Source of the DNA: Bacillus sp. ISL-7
Lineage (GTDB): Bacteria; Bacillota; Bacilli; Bacillales_B; DSM-18226
Direction: 5' to 3'
NCBI RefSeq assembly: GCF_018613065.1
Contig: NZ_JAGGQW010000090.1
Location: forward strand, 1-18,535
DNA: 18,535 nt
Shown piece after piece: positions 1-6,914 of the stretch. The notes under the pieces are model-generated. The model was not told the origin of the DNA, searched no databases, and saw only the letters and a program-made list of their open reading frames with translations. The first letter of the stretch is position 1. Every line of letters begins with the position of its first letter. Position numbers and translations under genes: made by a program.

Positions 1-43
1 ATATTATGGGTTACAGTTCATGGTTGGGGGTCTTTTTTTACAA

Positions 44-69
44 ATAAAAACCCCAGGCTTGGCCTAGGG
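44..69 (-). terminator. Intrinsic terminator of the secreted-protein gene
   Basis: Read on the minus strand, an 8-bp GC-rich stem (CCCTAGGC with GCCTGGGG, one G-U pair, loop CAA) is followed by TTTTTATTT. It lies 24 bases past the stop codon of the minus-strand gene ending at 93. Confidence 0.75.
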
Positions 70-92
70 ATCTAAAAGTATCTTTTTTTTGG

Positions 93-554
93 CTATTTTT
101 TAATTTGGAAGTTAATTGTCCACTGTCCCTTTTGATTTAGAATTGCATCTGTACTAAGTGCCGCATTTGAAGTGGCAGGTATATATTGCGGCATGTTCAC
201 CTTGACCGCACCTTGATATTTCTGGCTGCTTATTTTTTTATTTTCGGCATCAATCCCTTGAAGACTATTATTCGCAATGGAAATTTCTGGGTTTTTTAAC
301 AGCCCTTTCCCTTCTTCAACCATCAAATTATCTGTTGTAGATTCTACGGTATAATACAGAATCATCTCTTGACCGTAGTTTGTGATCGCATAGTTAGTAA
401 TCGTTAGTTTGATCCCGCCATTTTCCGCGGTACCGACCGTTTTTTCCGGTGCAGCCAACGCGCTTTGGGAAGAAGTCCATGCTCCCCCAACGAGAAAGCA
501 AAGTAATAAGACAAACCCACCCAACCGATTCGTCATTTTTGAGAAAACCTTCAT
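93..554 (-). CDS. Secreted protein of unknown function, 153 aa
   Basis: I do not recognise a family for this gene. The N-terminus is a classical Sec signal peptide: basic MKVFSKMTNR, a hydrophobic core LGGFVLLLCFLVGG, and a likely signal peptidase I site after SALA (about residue 35). The mature 118 residues alternate short hydrophobic and polar stretches (for example IKLTITNYAI and MILYYTVES), which suggests a small all-beta, immunoglobulin-like domain. There is no lipobox and no C-terminal anchor, so release to the outside or the wall is expected. The ATG at 554 is preceded by an AGGATGGTG ribosome binding site. It is transcribed divergently from the PQQ dehydrogenase across a 257-bp gap, and its own terminator lies at 44-69. 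Nothing visible ties its function to PQQ. I am sure it is a gene and a secreted product, but not of its role. Confidence 0.8.
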   Translation of the reverse strand: MKVFSKMTNRLGGFVLLLCFLVGGAWTSSQSALAAPEKTVGTAENGGIKLTITNYAITNYGQEMILYYTVESTTDNLMVEEGKGLLKNPEISIANNSLQGIDAENKKISSQKYQGAVKVNMPQYIPATSNAALSTDAILNQKGQWTINFQIKK

Positions 555-648
555 TCAATCACCATCCTGAGATTCTTTAAATTCATTCAAATATAGAATG
601 TCTCCATATTTGGTAAATATTCCTCTCCCACCATTGTTAAAAATCATT

Positions 649-676
649 TTGTGATTTTAATATTTTTTTGCATAAT
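649..676 (+). promoter_or_regulatory. Candidate SigA promoter of the PQQ dehydrogenase gene
   Basis: TTGTGA (649-654) and CATAAT (671-676) are separated by 16 bases in an AT-rich stretch upstream of the gene at 812. The -35 matches only 4 of 6 consensus bases, so this is tentative. It implies a leader of roughly 130 bases in which I recognise no known riboswitch. Confidence 0.35.
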
Positions 677-811
677 TAAGGAATCTTTTACTCAATATAG
701 AAAAAAGAGTGAGGACCAATAAAGTAGGGTTCTCCCCGGATGGGAAAATTCAGAGGCAACCAAAAATAGAGGCAATCACTCTGGACTTATAAGCATAAGG
801 AGGGTCTTTTT

Positions 812-2794
812 TTGAATCGTTATTTAAAAGCGATAATCGTAGCTTTATTGGCGGTAGTATTAATTGTTGGCTGTCAGCAGAAACCTGGAAAAAAGGAGAA
901 TACTGCCAATAAACAAACCGCCAGTTCTGAAAATGATAAAGGTTTTCCACTTTGGGGGTATGACTTACAACAAACTCGGCATGTCCCTTATAACAAGATT
1001 ACAAAAGACAATGTGAAGGATTTAGGTATTGTCTGGCAGGCAGATTTGGCAAATTGGGATAAGAAGATTCCTAATGCCTCGGAGGATTTCCCGGTAGTGA
1101 AAGATGGTGTCATGTATGTCACGACATCAATGAATCGAGTGTTTGCCATTGATGCCTCAAATGGGAAGAAAATTTGGCAATGGACGCCGCCAAAAGATGT
1201 ACTTTACCATCTAGACCATGCGGATCTAAGCCTTTTAGAGGTTGTTGCCAGCCGGGGTGTGGCTGTTGCGGAAGGCAATGTGTTTGTCCTTATTGCGGAT
1301 AATCGCTTAGCCAAACTTAACGCGAAAGACGGAAAATTGATTAAAATGATCAACCTTTGGGATACAATACCAGGAGCCAAGCTTGAAAACCGATATTATG
1401 AAACAATGGCTCCAATGTACTATAAAGGAAACGTTTATGTGGGAAGCAGCGGCGGTGATAATGGCATTCGCGGCTTTGTGATGGCCTATAAAGCAAGTGA
1501 CTTGACGCCAGCCTGGGATGGACCATTCTGGACAGTCCCTGAGAAGGGAGAAGATTGGGTGAAGGGCAAATATATTGGGGGCGGAGCCGTCTGGGGAGAG
1601 ATTGCTTTTGACCCGGACACTGACGTGATGTATTTTGGCACGGGTAATCCTGCTCCTGACTTTTTTAAGAAAATCCGCCCAGGTAAAAACCCTTATACGG
1701 ACTCGGTCCTTGCTCTTGAAAGTAAAACAGGCAAATTGATTTGGGCAAAATCGGAAATGGATGAGGAGGACGAATGGGATTATGATGCGACCTCGACTCC
1801 GATGATCCTCAATGCCACGGTCAACAACAAAAAGCAGAAAATTGTCGTACACGGCGGAAAGAACGGGAAATGGTTTGCGTGGGATGCCAAAACAGGGGAC
1901 ACCATTTATAATGGCGTTCCATTCGTCAAAATCCAGCACACGTCACAGCCGACGGATCCAAATAAACCGGCGATGCAATGGCCGGGAGCGGAAGGCGGAC
2001 AAAACTATGCTCCGGAAACCTATGATCCTAAAACCAATTATGTATTGATTCCTGGTATTAATAAGCCATCTTTAGAGGTTGCAGCGAAAGATGAAAATGA
2101 ACTTGAGCAAAAAAAAGGTTTATTCCCAGGAACTGCGATAACGTTAGGGCCAAAAGGTGAAGACATATCCGGTACTATCACCGCCATTGATGTGAATACT
2201 GGCAAGCGTGCCTATCAGAATAAGACTAAACAACCAATGCGCGGAGGTTTTACAGGTACGACTACAGGACTTGCTTTTTACGGCGAATTGGATGGAACGG
2301 TAAATGCTCTTGATATTAAAACTGGAAAAGTTTTATGGAACATGAAAAGCGGCGGGGCTCAGATTATGATGGCACCGACGATTTATATGGATGGTGGTAA
2401 ACAATACGTTACTTTTGTTACTGGAACAAAGGTGGTAACCTACGGACTGGGGGGGAATAAATCAGTAACTCCTGCAAAAGATCCGGGGGGCGCCGATCCA
2501 GAAGGCTCAGGGAAAACTGATAACGCCAATCATGGCAGCCACGGGAATAAAGAAAAAGATAAGAAGCAGCCGGCTGATATGAATGCTGAAGTAATTTACA
2601 AAAAGAGCTGTATGTCCTGTCATGGTGGAAATCTAGAAGGAGGGGCAGGCCCTGACCTAAGACATGTTGGTGTATCCATGTCTGAAGAGGAGATATTGAA
2701 TCAAATCATTAACGGAGGCGGACGTATGCCTGGAGGTCTTGTTGATAAGGATCAGGCTGAAGTATTGGCAAAATGGCTGTCTCAAAAGAAGTAA
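812..2794 (+). CDS. Lipid-anchored PQQ-dependent dehydrogenase with C-terminal cytochrome c domain (quinohemoprotein), 660 aa
   Basis: It should oxidise an alcohol, aldose or similar substrate outside the membrane with PQQ and pass electrons to its own haem. Translation starts at TTG 812, eight bases after AAGGAGG. A lipobox LIVGC makes Cys21 the lipidated residue. Residues about 45-545 form the eight-bladed PQQ propeller: GSSGGDNGIRG (Asp216), VWGEIAFDP (Trp261), GTGNPAP (Asn279) and EWDYD (catalytic-type Asp323, plus Asp325). A Gly/Asp/Lys-rich linker follows. Residues about 590-660 are a cytochrome c with C600-M-S-C603-H604 and a probable axial Met639, much like the Bacillus lipoprotein cytochrome c-551. 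Two oddities: the first metal ligand, normally Glu, is Asp216, and the vicinal Cys-Cys pair of PQQ alcohol dehydrogenases is missing (LLEVVASRG in that region). Asp-x-Asp is typical of lanthanide enzymes but also occurs in membrane glucose dehydrogenase. The fold is certain and the substrate is not. Confidence 0.95.
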   Translation: MNRYLKAIIVALLAVVLIVGCQQKPGKKENTANKQTASSENDKGFPLWGYDLQQTRHVPYNKITKDNVKDLGIVWQADLANWDKKIPNASEDFPVVKDGVMYVTTSMNRVFAIDASNGKKIWQWTPPKDVLYHLDHADLSLLEVVASRGVAVAEGNVFVLIADNRLAKLNAKDGKLIKMINLWDTIPGAKLENRYYETMAPMYYKGNVYVGSSGGDNGIRGFVMAYKASDLTPAWDGPFWTVPEKGEDWVKGKYIGGGAVWGEIAFDPDTDVMYFGTGNPAPDFFKKIRPGKNPYTDSVLALESKTGKLIWAKSEMDEEDEWDYDATSTPMILNATVNNKKQKIVVHGGKNGKWFAWDAKTGDTIYNGVPFVKIQHTSQPTDPNKPAMQWPGAEGGQNYAPETYDPKTNYVLIPGINKPSLEVAAKDENELEQKKGLFPGTAITLGPKGEDISGTITAIDVNTGKRAYQNKTKQPMRGGFTGTTTGLAFYGELDGTVNALDIKTGKVLWNMKSGGAQIMMAPTIYMDGGKQYVTFVTGTKVVTYGLGGNKSVTPAKDPGGADPEGSGKTDNANHGSHGNKEKDKKQPADMNAEVIYKKSCMSCHGGNLEGGAGPDLRHVGVSMSEEEILNQIINGGGRMPGGLVDKDQAEVLAKWLSQKK

Positions 2795-2806
2795 TTTAAT
2801 AGAACC

Positions 2807-2843
2807 AAGACAACCTGAGTTTACGGACTCAGGTTGTCTTTTT
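2807..2843 (+). terminator. Strong intrinsic terminator after the PQQ dehydrogenase
   Basis: A perfect 14-bp stem (AAGACAACCTGAGT with ACTCAGGTTGTCTT), loop TTACGG, runs into a T-tract. It lies 12 bases past the stop codon and separates the dehydrogenase transcript from the pqq operon. The A-run on the other side would also allow some minus-strand function. Confidence 0.9.
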
Positions 2844-2969
2844 GGGTCAAGGAGTGTTTGCATCCAAGCTTGTCCTTTTTTGCAGCATTTTCAAAACACG
2901 GGCTTACTTTTGGACAAATTCAAGTTGAAATTCAAGTTATTTTGGTGTTTCCGCCGACATAAGATAGTT

Positions 2970-2999
2970 TTGAAAGGTAAAATCAGACACTCCTTTAAA
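2970..2999 (+). promoter_or_regulatory. Candidate SigA promoter of the pqq operon
   Basis: TTGAAA (2970-2975) and TTTAAA (2994-2999) are 18 bases apart, placing a start of transcription about 35 bases before the pqqA start codon. The -35 matches 5 of 6 consensus bases and the -10 matches 4 of 6. A Fur-family-like palindrome follows immediately, at the expected transcription start. Confidence 0.4.
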
Positions 3000-3014
3000 A
3001 AATAATCATTATTG
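3000..3014 (+). promoter_or_regulatory. Fur/PerR-like operator candidate
   Basis: AAATAATCATTATTG contains the inverted repeat AATAAT-C-ATTATT. It matches the central ATAATnATTAT of the 7-1-7 boxes bound by Fur and PerR, but its outer bases differ from both consensuses. Its position directly after the putative -10 would suit a repressor. AT-rich DNA yields such palindromes by chance, so this is a hypothesis. Confidence 0.35.
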
Positions 3015-3039
3015 AAAGTGTATGAAAGGGGATGATCAC

Positions 3040-3114
3040 ATGTGGATAAAGCCTGAGTACGAAATAATCAACACTTCTAGCGAGGTGACGATGTATTCCT
3101 ACATCGGCAAGTAG
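3040..3114 (+). CDS. pqqA: PqqA, ribosomally made precursor peptide of PQQ, 24 aa
   Basis: This tiny gene encodes the peptide whose Glu and Tyr side chains become the PQQ skeleton. It begins MWIKPEYEI, close to the MWKKP start of Klebsiella PqqA, and contains the invariant core E-V-T-x-Y as Glu15-Val-Thr-Met-Tyr19, with the normal Glu-x3-Tyr spacing. The remaining tail is only five residues. The ATG at 3040 is preceded by AAAGGGG (3025-3031). It is the first gene of the pqq operon, upstream of the small membrane protein and pqqB. At 24 codons it falls below usual gene-calling cut-offs. The combination of the core motif, length and position next to pqqBCDE makes the assignment secure, although the N-terminal resemblance is by eye. 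Confidence 0.93.
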   Translation: MWIKPEYEIINTSSEVTMYSYIGK

Positions 3115-3170
3115 CGCAGACTGCTTGGCTCTTGTTCATGAATTTAACCAAAACACGGAGGGTGTGCCAA

Positions 3171-3410
3171 ATGAATCGTTACTTAAAATCAGTGATGGGT
3201 GTGATGATCGGGGGTGCTACAGCAGGTGGCTGGCTGCTTGTCGATCTCCTGCTTCCTGATCCAATAGGGGACTATTTGCTATTTATCCTGATGGCTGTGG
3301 TGAATATGACGATAGGGTGGCAGGTTGGCAGGTTATTTGGAAAACCGCGGAATATTGAAAAAAACAATGCCCGCATCGAAGGGAAAGGACTGAAACCAAA
3401 TTCGAATTAG
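3171..3410 (+). CDS. Small membrane protein inside the pqq operon, 79 aa, unknown function
   Basis: I recognise no family. The ATG at 3171 follows GGAGGGT with good spacing and is preferred over an upstream in-frame start at 3132, which lacks one. Two hydrophobic segments (about residues 8-27 and 34-53) are split by LLLPDPIGDY and followed by a basic, polar tail rich in Lys and Asn. This predicts a helical hairpin in the membrane with the tail in the cytoplasm. The GG- and GxxxG-type spacing (IGGATAGG) could favour helix packing. It sits between pqqA and pqqB, and its stop codon overlaps the proposed start of pqqB by 11 bases, so it is co-transcribed and possibly translationally coupled. Its first six residues, MNRYLK, are identical to those of the PQQ dehydrogenase. 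A role in PQQ or PqqA handling is guessed from position only. Confidence 0.75.
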   Translation: MNRYLKSVMGVMIGGATAGGWLLVDLLLPDPIGDYLLFILMAVVNMTIGWQVGRLFGKPRNIEKNNARIEGKGLKPNSN

Positions 3411-4332
3411 AGTATTAGGAGCGGCGGCCGGAGGAGGCTTTCCGCAGTGGAACTGTGCCTGTCCAAACTGTCGGGCAGTCCGCTTAGGAAACGCTTCACT
3501 CCGGCCGTTATTACAATCTTCGCTTGCGGTAACTGCCAATGAAAAGGACTGGTACCTTATCAATGCAGGACCGGATATTCTCCGGCAAATTGAATCGTTT
3601 GCTTCACTAAATGCAGGTCCAGGCATAAGAGAGACCCCTCTTGCCGGTGTTTTTTTAACCGATGCGGAGCTCGATCATACAATCGGGCTATTATCACTGC
3701 GGGAGGGCTCCAGTATGACGATTTATGGAACCAAGATGGTACGAAGCTGCTTGCAATCCGATTTTCCGGTGTTTCCAATGCTAAAAAACTATTGTTCATG
3801 GGAATGGCAGTCTCTTGATCCAGGCCTTCGGCAAAGGGTGGGACCATTACATGAAGGAGCAGAAGGAACCATCATCGTTGAACCGGTTCCCGTTTCGAAA
3901 AAACCGCCGCTTTATGCCAGGTCGACCCAGGAGATGGACTGTCAAGAAGATATTTGGGAGGTTGGACTGGTTCTTCATAATGAGGATTCGGGCAGGTGTC
4001 TTGCTTTCTTTCCTACATTAGAAAAGATCACTCCGGCTATAGAAGCTTGTTTAAAGAAAGCCGATATTCTGATGGTAGATGGAACTTTTTGGTCGGAAGA
4101 TGAATTAACCGGGATGGGGGCAGCCGCTCGTGACGCAAGAAGCATGGGCCACTTACCGATTAGCGGACCATCAGGCACCTTGGAGTTATTAGCCTCTTTC
4201 CCGGCAGAAAGAAAAATTCTAATCCACATTAACAACAGCAACCCTATTTTGAAAAAGGACTCAGTGGAGAGGTATACATTGGAGCGGCTTGGTATTGAAG
4301 TGGCCTATGATGGTATGGAAATGGAGGTGTGA
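3400..4332 (+). CDS. pqqB: PqqB, metallo-beta-lactamase-fold PQQ biosynthesis protein, 310 aa, apparent ATT start
   Basis: PqqB is a metallo-beta-lactamase-fold enzyme proposed to hydroxylate the Tyr ring of the excised Glu-Tyr unit. The reading frame is closed by TGA at 3391-3393. It then gives N-Q before an ATT codon at 3400, and from there [17 protein letters not shown]. In known PqqB the conserved V-L-G sits at residues 5-7, exactly where it falls if ATT 3400 is the start. No ATG, GTG or TTG is available there; the first in-frame ATG (3715) would remove about 105 conserved residues. AAAGGA lies ten bases upstream. Other marks are the zinc-type cluster C19-A-C21-P-N-C24, the [13 protein letters not shown] segment (Asp92-His93), and the C-terminal [13 protein letters not shown]. 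The length matches the family (about 305 aa). A sequencing error near 3395 is the alternative to a rare start codon. Confidence 0.92.
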   Translation: MRIRVLGAAAGGGFPQWNCACPNCRAVRLGNASLRPLLQSSLAVTANEKDWYLINAGPDILRQIESFASLNAGPGIRETPLAGVFLTDAELDHTIGLLSLREGSSMTIYGTKMVRSCLQSDFPVFPMLKNYCSWEWQSLDPGLRQRVGPLHEGAEGTIIVEPVPVSKKPPLYARSTQEMDCQEDIWEVGLVLHNEDSGRCLAFFPTLEKITPAIEACLKKADILMVDGTFWSEDELTGMGAAARDARSMGHLPISGPSGTLELLASFPAERKILIHINNSNPILKKDSVERYTLERLGIEVAYDGMEMEV

Positions 4333-4334
4333 TA

Positions 4335-5072
4335 ATGCTGGAGCAAAAAGGGTTCGTTAGCCATGATAAAAAAAGGGAAGAGCTTTGGTCGGCAGATGAA
4401 TTCACGGTTCGGCTAAGGAATGTAGGGCGTTCTTCCTATCATGACAAACATCCATTTCATATAGTGATGCACCAAGGAAACTTAAGCAAAGAACAGATCC
4501 GTGGCTGGGTGGCCAACCGATACTACTACCAGAAATCAGTCCCAATTAAAGATGCAGCCATCCTGTCCAATCTGCCGTCAAGGGAACTGAGGCGAGAGTG
4601 GATTGGCCGTATTCTTGATCATGACGGAAGGCGTGGAGAAGATGGCGGTATTGAAGCATGGCTGCGGCTGGGAGAAGCGGTAGGATTGTCTCGGGAAGAA
4701 GTCATACGGGAGGAGCATGTTGTCCCGGGCGTTCGATTTGCCGTGGATGCCTATGTAAACTTCGCCCGGACAAAACCGTGGATTGAAGCTGTTGCCTCCT
4801 CGCTGACGGAATTGTTTTCGCCTGACCTTATCTCAAAAAGGATAAAAGTTTTTGAGCAGCTGTATCCTTGGATTGACCGTTCAGGGCTTGATTATTTTCA
4901 AAGCCGCTTGACTCAGGCACCTTGTGATTCGGATGTGGCCCTCAGACTTGTTTTAACCCAATGTCGAACACCGGAAGCACAGCAGCGGGCTGTCAACGCC
5001 TTGCGGTTCAAATGTGATGTATTATGGGCACAGCTTGATGCCACTGAAAAGGCCTATCCCTCTAAACCGTGA
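4335..5072 (+). CDS. pqqC: PqqC, pyrroloquinoline-quinone synthase, 245 aa
   Basis: PqqC catalyses the last step of PQQ formation, the oxygen-dependent ring closure and multi-electron oxidation of AHQQ, without a metal or cofactor. The sequence shows the family signature throughout: [20 protein letters not shown] (about 39-58), [23 protein letters not shown] and [20 protein letters not shown] (about 101-120). It is all-helical, of usual length, with His and Arg residues of the active site in the expected segments. I use the ATG at 4335, six bases after the GGAGG at 4323-4327. A GTG at 4329 is too close to that site. The ATG lies two bases past the pqqB stop, which indicates translational coupling. 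pqqD follows after 18 bases. Confidence 0.96.
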   Translation: MLEQKGFVSHDKKREELWSADEFTVRLRNVGRSSYHDKHPFHIVMHQGNLSKEQIRGWVANRYYYQKSVPIKDAAILSNLPSRELRREWIGRILDHDGRRGEDGGIEAWLRLGEAVGLSREEVIREEHVVPGVRFAVDAYVNFARTKPWIEAVASSLTELFSPDLISKRIKVFEQLYPWIDRSGLDYFQSRLTQAPCDSDVALRLVLTQCRTPEAQQRAVNALRFKCDVLWAQLDATEKAYPSKP

Positions 5073-5090
5073 AATGGGAAGAATAAATGA

Positions 5091-5432
5091 TTGGTGGTGG
5101 AGTCTATTTTTGTAGCTGACAGTCTTCCAAAACTCGCTGCAAAGGCGCGATTAAAATTTGATGAGGTGAGAGAAAAACATCTCCTTTTGCTACCGGAAAA
5201 GGTTGTAGTCCTAAACGAAACTGCAGCATCGATCCTTCGTTTATGTGACGGGAGCCGGACCGTAAACACCATCACTGAATACATCAGGACTTCTCTAATG
5301 GCAGACTCAGAAACAAGGAGTTCGGGTGCCTTGCCCGATTTGAAAACAATGGAGGCTGATATTTCCGAATTTTTACAGGAAGTAGCGGATCAGGGATGGG
5401 TGGTGATTCAGCATGAAAACCAAGAGCCATAG
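5091..5432 (+). CDS. pqqD: PqqD, PqqA-binding chaperone, about 113 aa
   Basis: PqqD binds the PqqA peptide and presents it to the radical SAM enzyme PqqE. The core ARLKFDEVREKHLLLLPEKV is followed by LNETAASILRLCDGSRTV, which matches the winged-helix PqqD fold. The C-terminal helix is ISEFLQEVADQGWVVI. Between the two lies a stretch of about 15 residues (MADSETRSSGALPDLKT region) that is longer than in typical PqqD of about 90 aa. The start is uncertain: TTG 5091, GTG 5094 and GTG 5097 are adjacent, and the nearest purine-rich site is GGGAAGAA at 5076-5083. None of the three changes the domain. The gene overlaps pqqE by 20 bases, which fits tight coupling of the two partner proteins. Confidence 0.88.
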   Translation: MVVESIFVADSLPKLAAKARLKFDEVREKHLLLLPEKVVVLNETAASILRLCDGSRTVNTITEYIRTSLMADSETRSSGALPDLKTMEADISEFLQEVADQGWVVIQHENQEP

Positions 5433-6555
5433 TGGGGTTCAACCCCCTTATTCGCTGCTTGCTGAGTTAACCCATCGCTGTCCTTTGAATTGTCCGTATT
5501 GTTCAAACCCTATTGAAATGGCTAAGGAAGCCATGGAACTTTCAACGGAGGAATGGAGCCGGGTCTTGTCCGAGGCCGCCGAATTGGGAGTAGTAGAAGT
5601 TCATTTTTCTGGCGGCGAACCGCTTTTGCGGGATGACCTGGAACCCCTTATCAGCCACGCTGCTGCTTTAGATATGTATGGCAATCTCATTACAAGCGGC
5701 ATTGGCTTAACAACGGAAAAAGCGATTCGGCTTAAGGAAGCCGGTTTAGCAAATGTGCAGGTGAGCTTTCAAGCGGCAGAAGCGAAGCTTTCCGATCTTA
5801 TCGGCGGATACAAAGCCTTTGAGAAAAAACGGGAAGCGGCCACTGCTGTAAAACAGGCAGAAATGCATTTGTCATTAAATGTGGTGTTACACCGAATGAA
5901 TCTTGATCAGGTGGATGAGATCATTCAGCTTGCGGAAGAAATGGGAGCCGAGCGGTTGGAGCTGGCGAACACCCAGTATTATAACTGGGCGCTGCTGAAT
6001 CGGGAGAAACTGCTGCCAAGCAGGGACCAGATTGAGCGTGCAAGTGCAGTCTATGAAGCCGCTAAAGCACGACTGAAGCGGAAAATGGAAATTATTTGGG
6101 TTATTCCTGATTATTATGCATCTGCACCCAAGCCTTGCATGGGGGGATGGGGAGCTATTGGTCTAACGGTAGCGCCGAATGGAATTGCCCTTCCGTGTCC
6201 AACCGCCGGGATAATCAAAGGGTTATCTTTTGAAAATGTCCGTAAGTCATCGCTAGGATATATTTGGTATGAATCAGAATCTTTTAACCGTTTCCGAGGG
6301 GAAGAATGGATGCCCAAAGCTTGTCTTACCTGTGATTTGAAGCATCAGGATGGAGGAGGGTGCCGCTGTCAGGCTTTTGCCTTAACGGGAGATGCTAATG
6401 CGACAGACCCAGTCTGCCAATGGGCACCAGAACATCATTTAATTGAAAAAGCTGTACAGGATGCCAACAGCAAACCGGTTGGATCATCATCACCCCTAAT
6501 CTATCGGGGATATTCTCAGGACAGATCTGCAATAAAACGGTTATTAAAAAAATAG
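5413..6555 (+). CDS. pqqE: PqqE, radical SAM/SPASM PqqA cross-linking enzyme, 380 aa
   Basis: PqqE makes the carbon-carbon bond between the Glu and Tyr side chains of PqqA, the first committed step. The radical SAM cluster motif is C23-x3-C27-x2-C30 (CPLNCPYC), and the SAM-binding GGEP is at 67-70. The C-terminal SPASM region carries seven further cysteines (242, 262, 304, 307, 317, 319 and 335) in the pattern expected for two auxiliary iron-sulfur clusters. Length and layout are those of PqqE proteins, with an extra polar tail after about residue 350. The ATG at 5413 lies inside the end of pqqD and is preceded by the G-rich GGGATGGGTGG. It is the last pqq gene; a terminator follows 12 bases after the stop. 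No protease gene of the PqqF/G type is found next to it. Confidence 0.96.
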   Translation: MKTKSHSGVQPPYSLLAELTHRCPLNCPYCSNPIEMAKEAMELSTEEWSRVLSEAAELGVVEVHFSGGEPLLRDDLEPLISHAAALDMYGNLITSGIGLTTEKAIRLKEAGLANVQVSFQAAEAKLSDLIGGYKAFEKKREAATAVKQAEMHLSLNVVLHRMNLDQVDEIIQLAEEMGAERLELANTQYYNWALLNREKLLPSRDQIERASAVYEAAKARLKRKMEIIWVIPDYYASAPKPCMGGWGAIGLTVAPNGIALPCPTAGIIKGLSFENVRKSSLGYIWYESESFNRFRGEEWMPKACLTCDLKHQDGGGCRCQAFALTGDANATDPVCQWAPEHHLIEKAVQDANSKPVGSSSPLIYRGYSQDRSAIKRLLKK

Positions 6556-6567
6556 GCGTTGCCAAAG

Positions 6568-6613
6568 TGGTGCTGCAGGGGACACGTACATACCCTTTAG
6601 CACCATTTTTTTT
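6568..6613 (+). terminator. Intrinsic terminator of the pqq operon
   Basis: TGGTGCT (6568-6574) pairs with AGCACCA (6599-6605). An inner GGG/CCC pairing sits beyond a symmetric 3x3 internal loop, and eight T residues (6606-6613) follow. This ends the transcript after pqqE and makes the MFS gene a separate unit, barring read-through. Confidence 0.85.
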
Positions 6614-6914
6614 CGCCTGTGTTCAATTTGTATGCACAGGGTTTCAGGGTGACGGTAAGCCAAATACAGAATATAAATATTCCGTTTTAAATTTTGAATA
6701 AGTCCCTTCTATTTACCTGCCATATCGATTCCTTCCCTTTCCAGTCCTTAAGCTTATCCCTCAATTTACCATAAATCCCATGTAAACATGTTATGCCACG
6801 GTTAACTTTGTTTGTTTATGCCAATGAATAAAGGAAATTGAGAATTGGCACCCTTTTAAGTAGAAACTGGGTAACCTAAATATTACCTATAAAAATCAAA
6901 AGGTAGTGATCAAA
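6614..6914 (+). other. Intergenic region between the pqq operon and the MFS gene
   Basis: I see no coding sequence in this stretch. It is AT-rich, contains the small palindrome CATGTAAACATG (around 6780-6790), and ends with the candidate MFS promoter listed separately. No known RNA motif is recognised. Confidence 0.5.
6838..6866 (+). promoter_or_regulatory. Candidate SigA promoter of the MFS gene
   Basis: TTGAGA (6838-6843, 5 of 6 consensus) and TAGAAA (6861-6866, 4 of 6) have an ideal 17-base spacer, about 48 bases before the ATG at 6915. Confidence 0.45.

Noticed and set aside
716..811. G/C-containing leader of the dehydrogenase considered as a riboswitch
   Set aside because: Only a weak hairpin (CTCCCC/GGGA) can be formed, and no known riboswitch core motif matches.
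1307..1939. 210-codon open frame on the minus strand inside the PQQ dehydrogenase gene
   Set aside because: It is a shadow of a strongly conserved gene on the plus strand, with no ribosome binding site and no recognisable domain.
3391..3420. Ribosomal frameshift from the small membrane protein gene into pqqB
   Set aside because: No slippery sequence or stimulatory structure is visible, and a fusion would break the exact match to the PqqB N-terminus obtained from ATT 3400.
3560..4241. Minus-strand frames across pqqB
   Set aside because: pqqB motifs run without interruption on the plus strand here; the opposite frames show no motifs.
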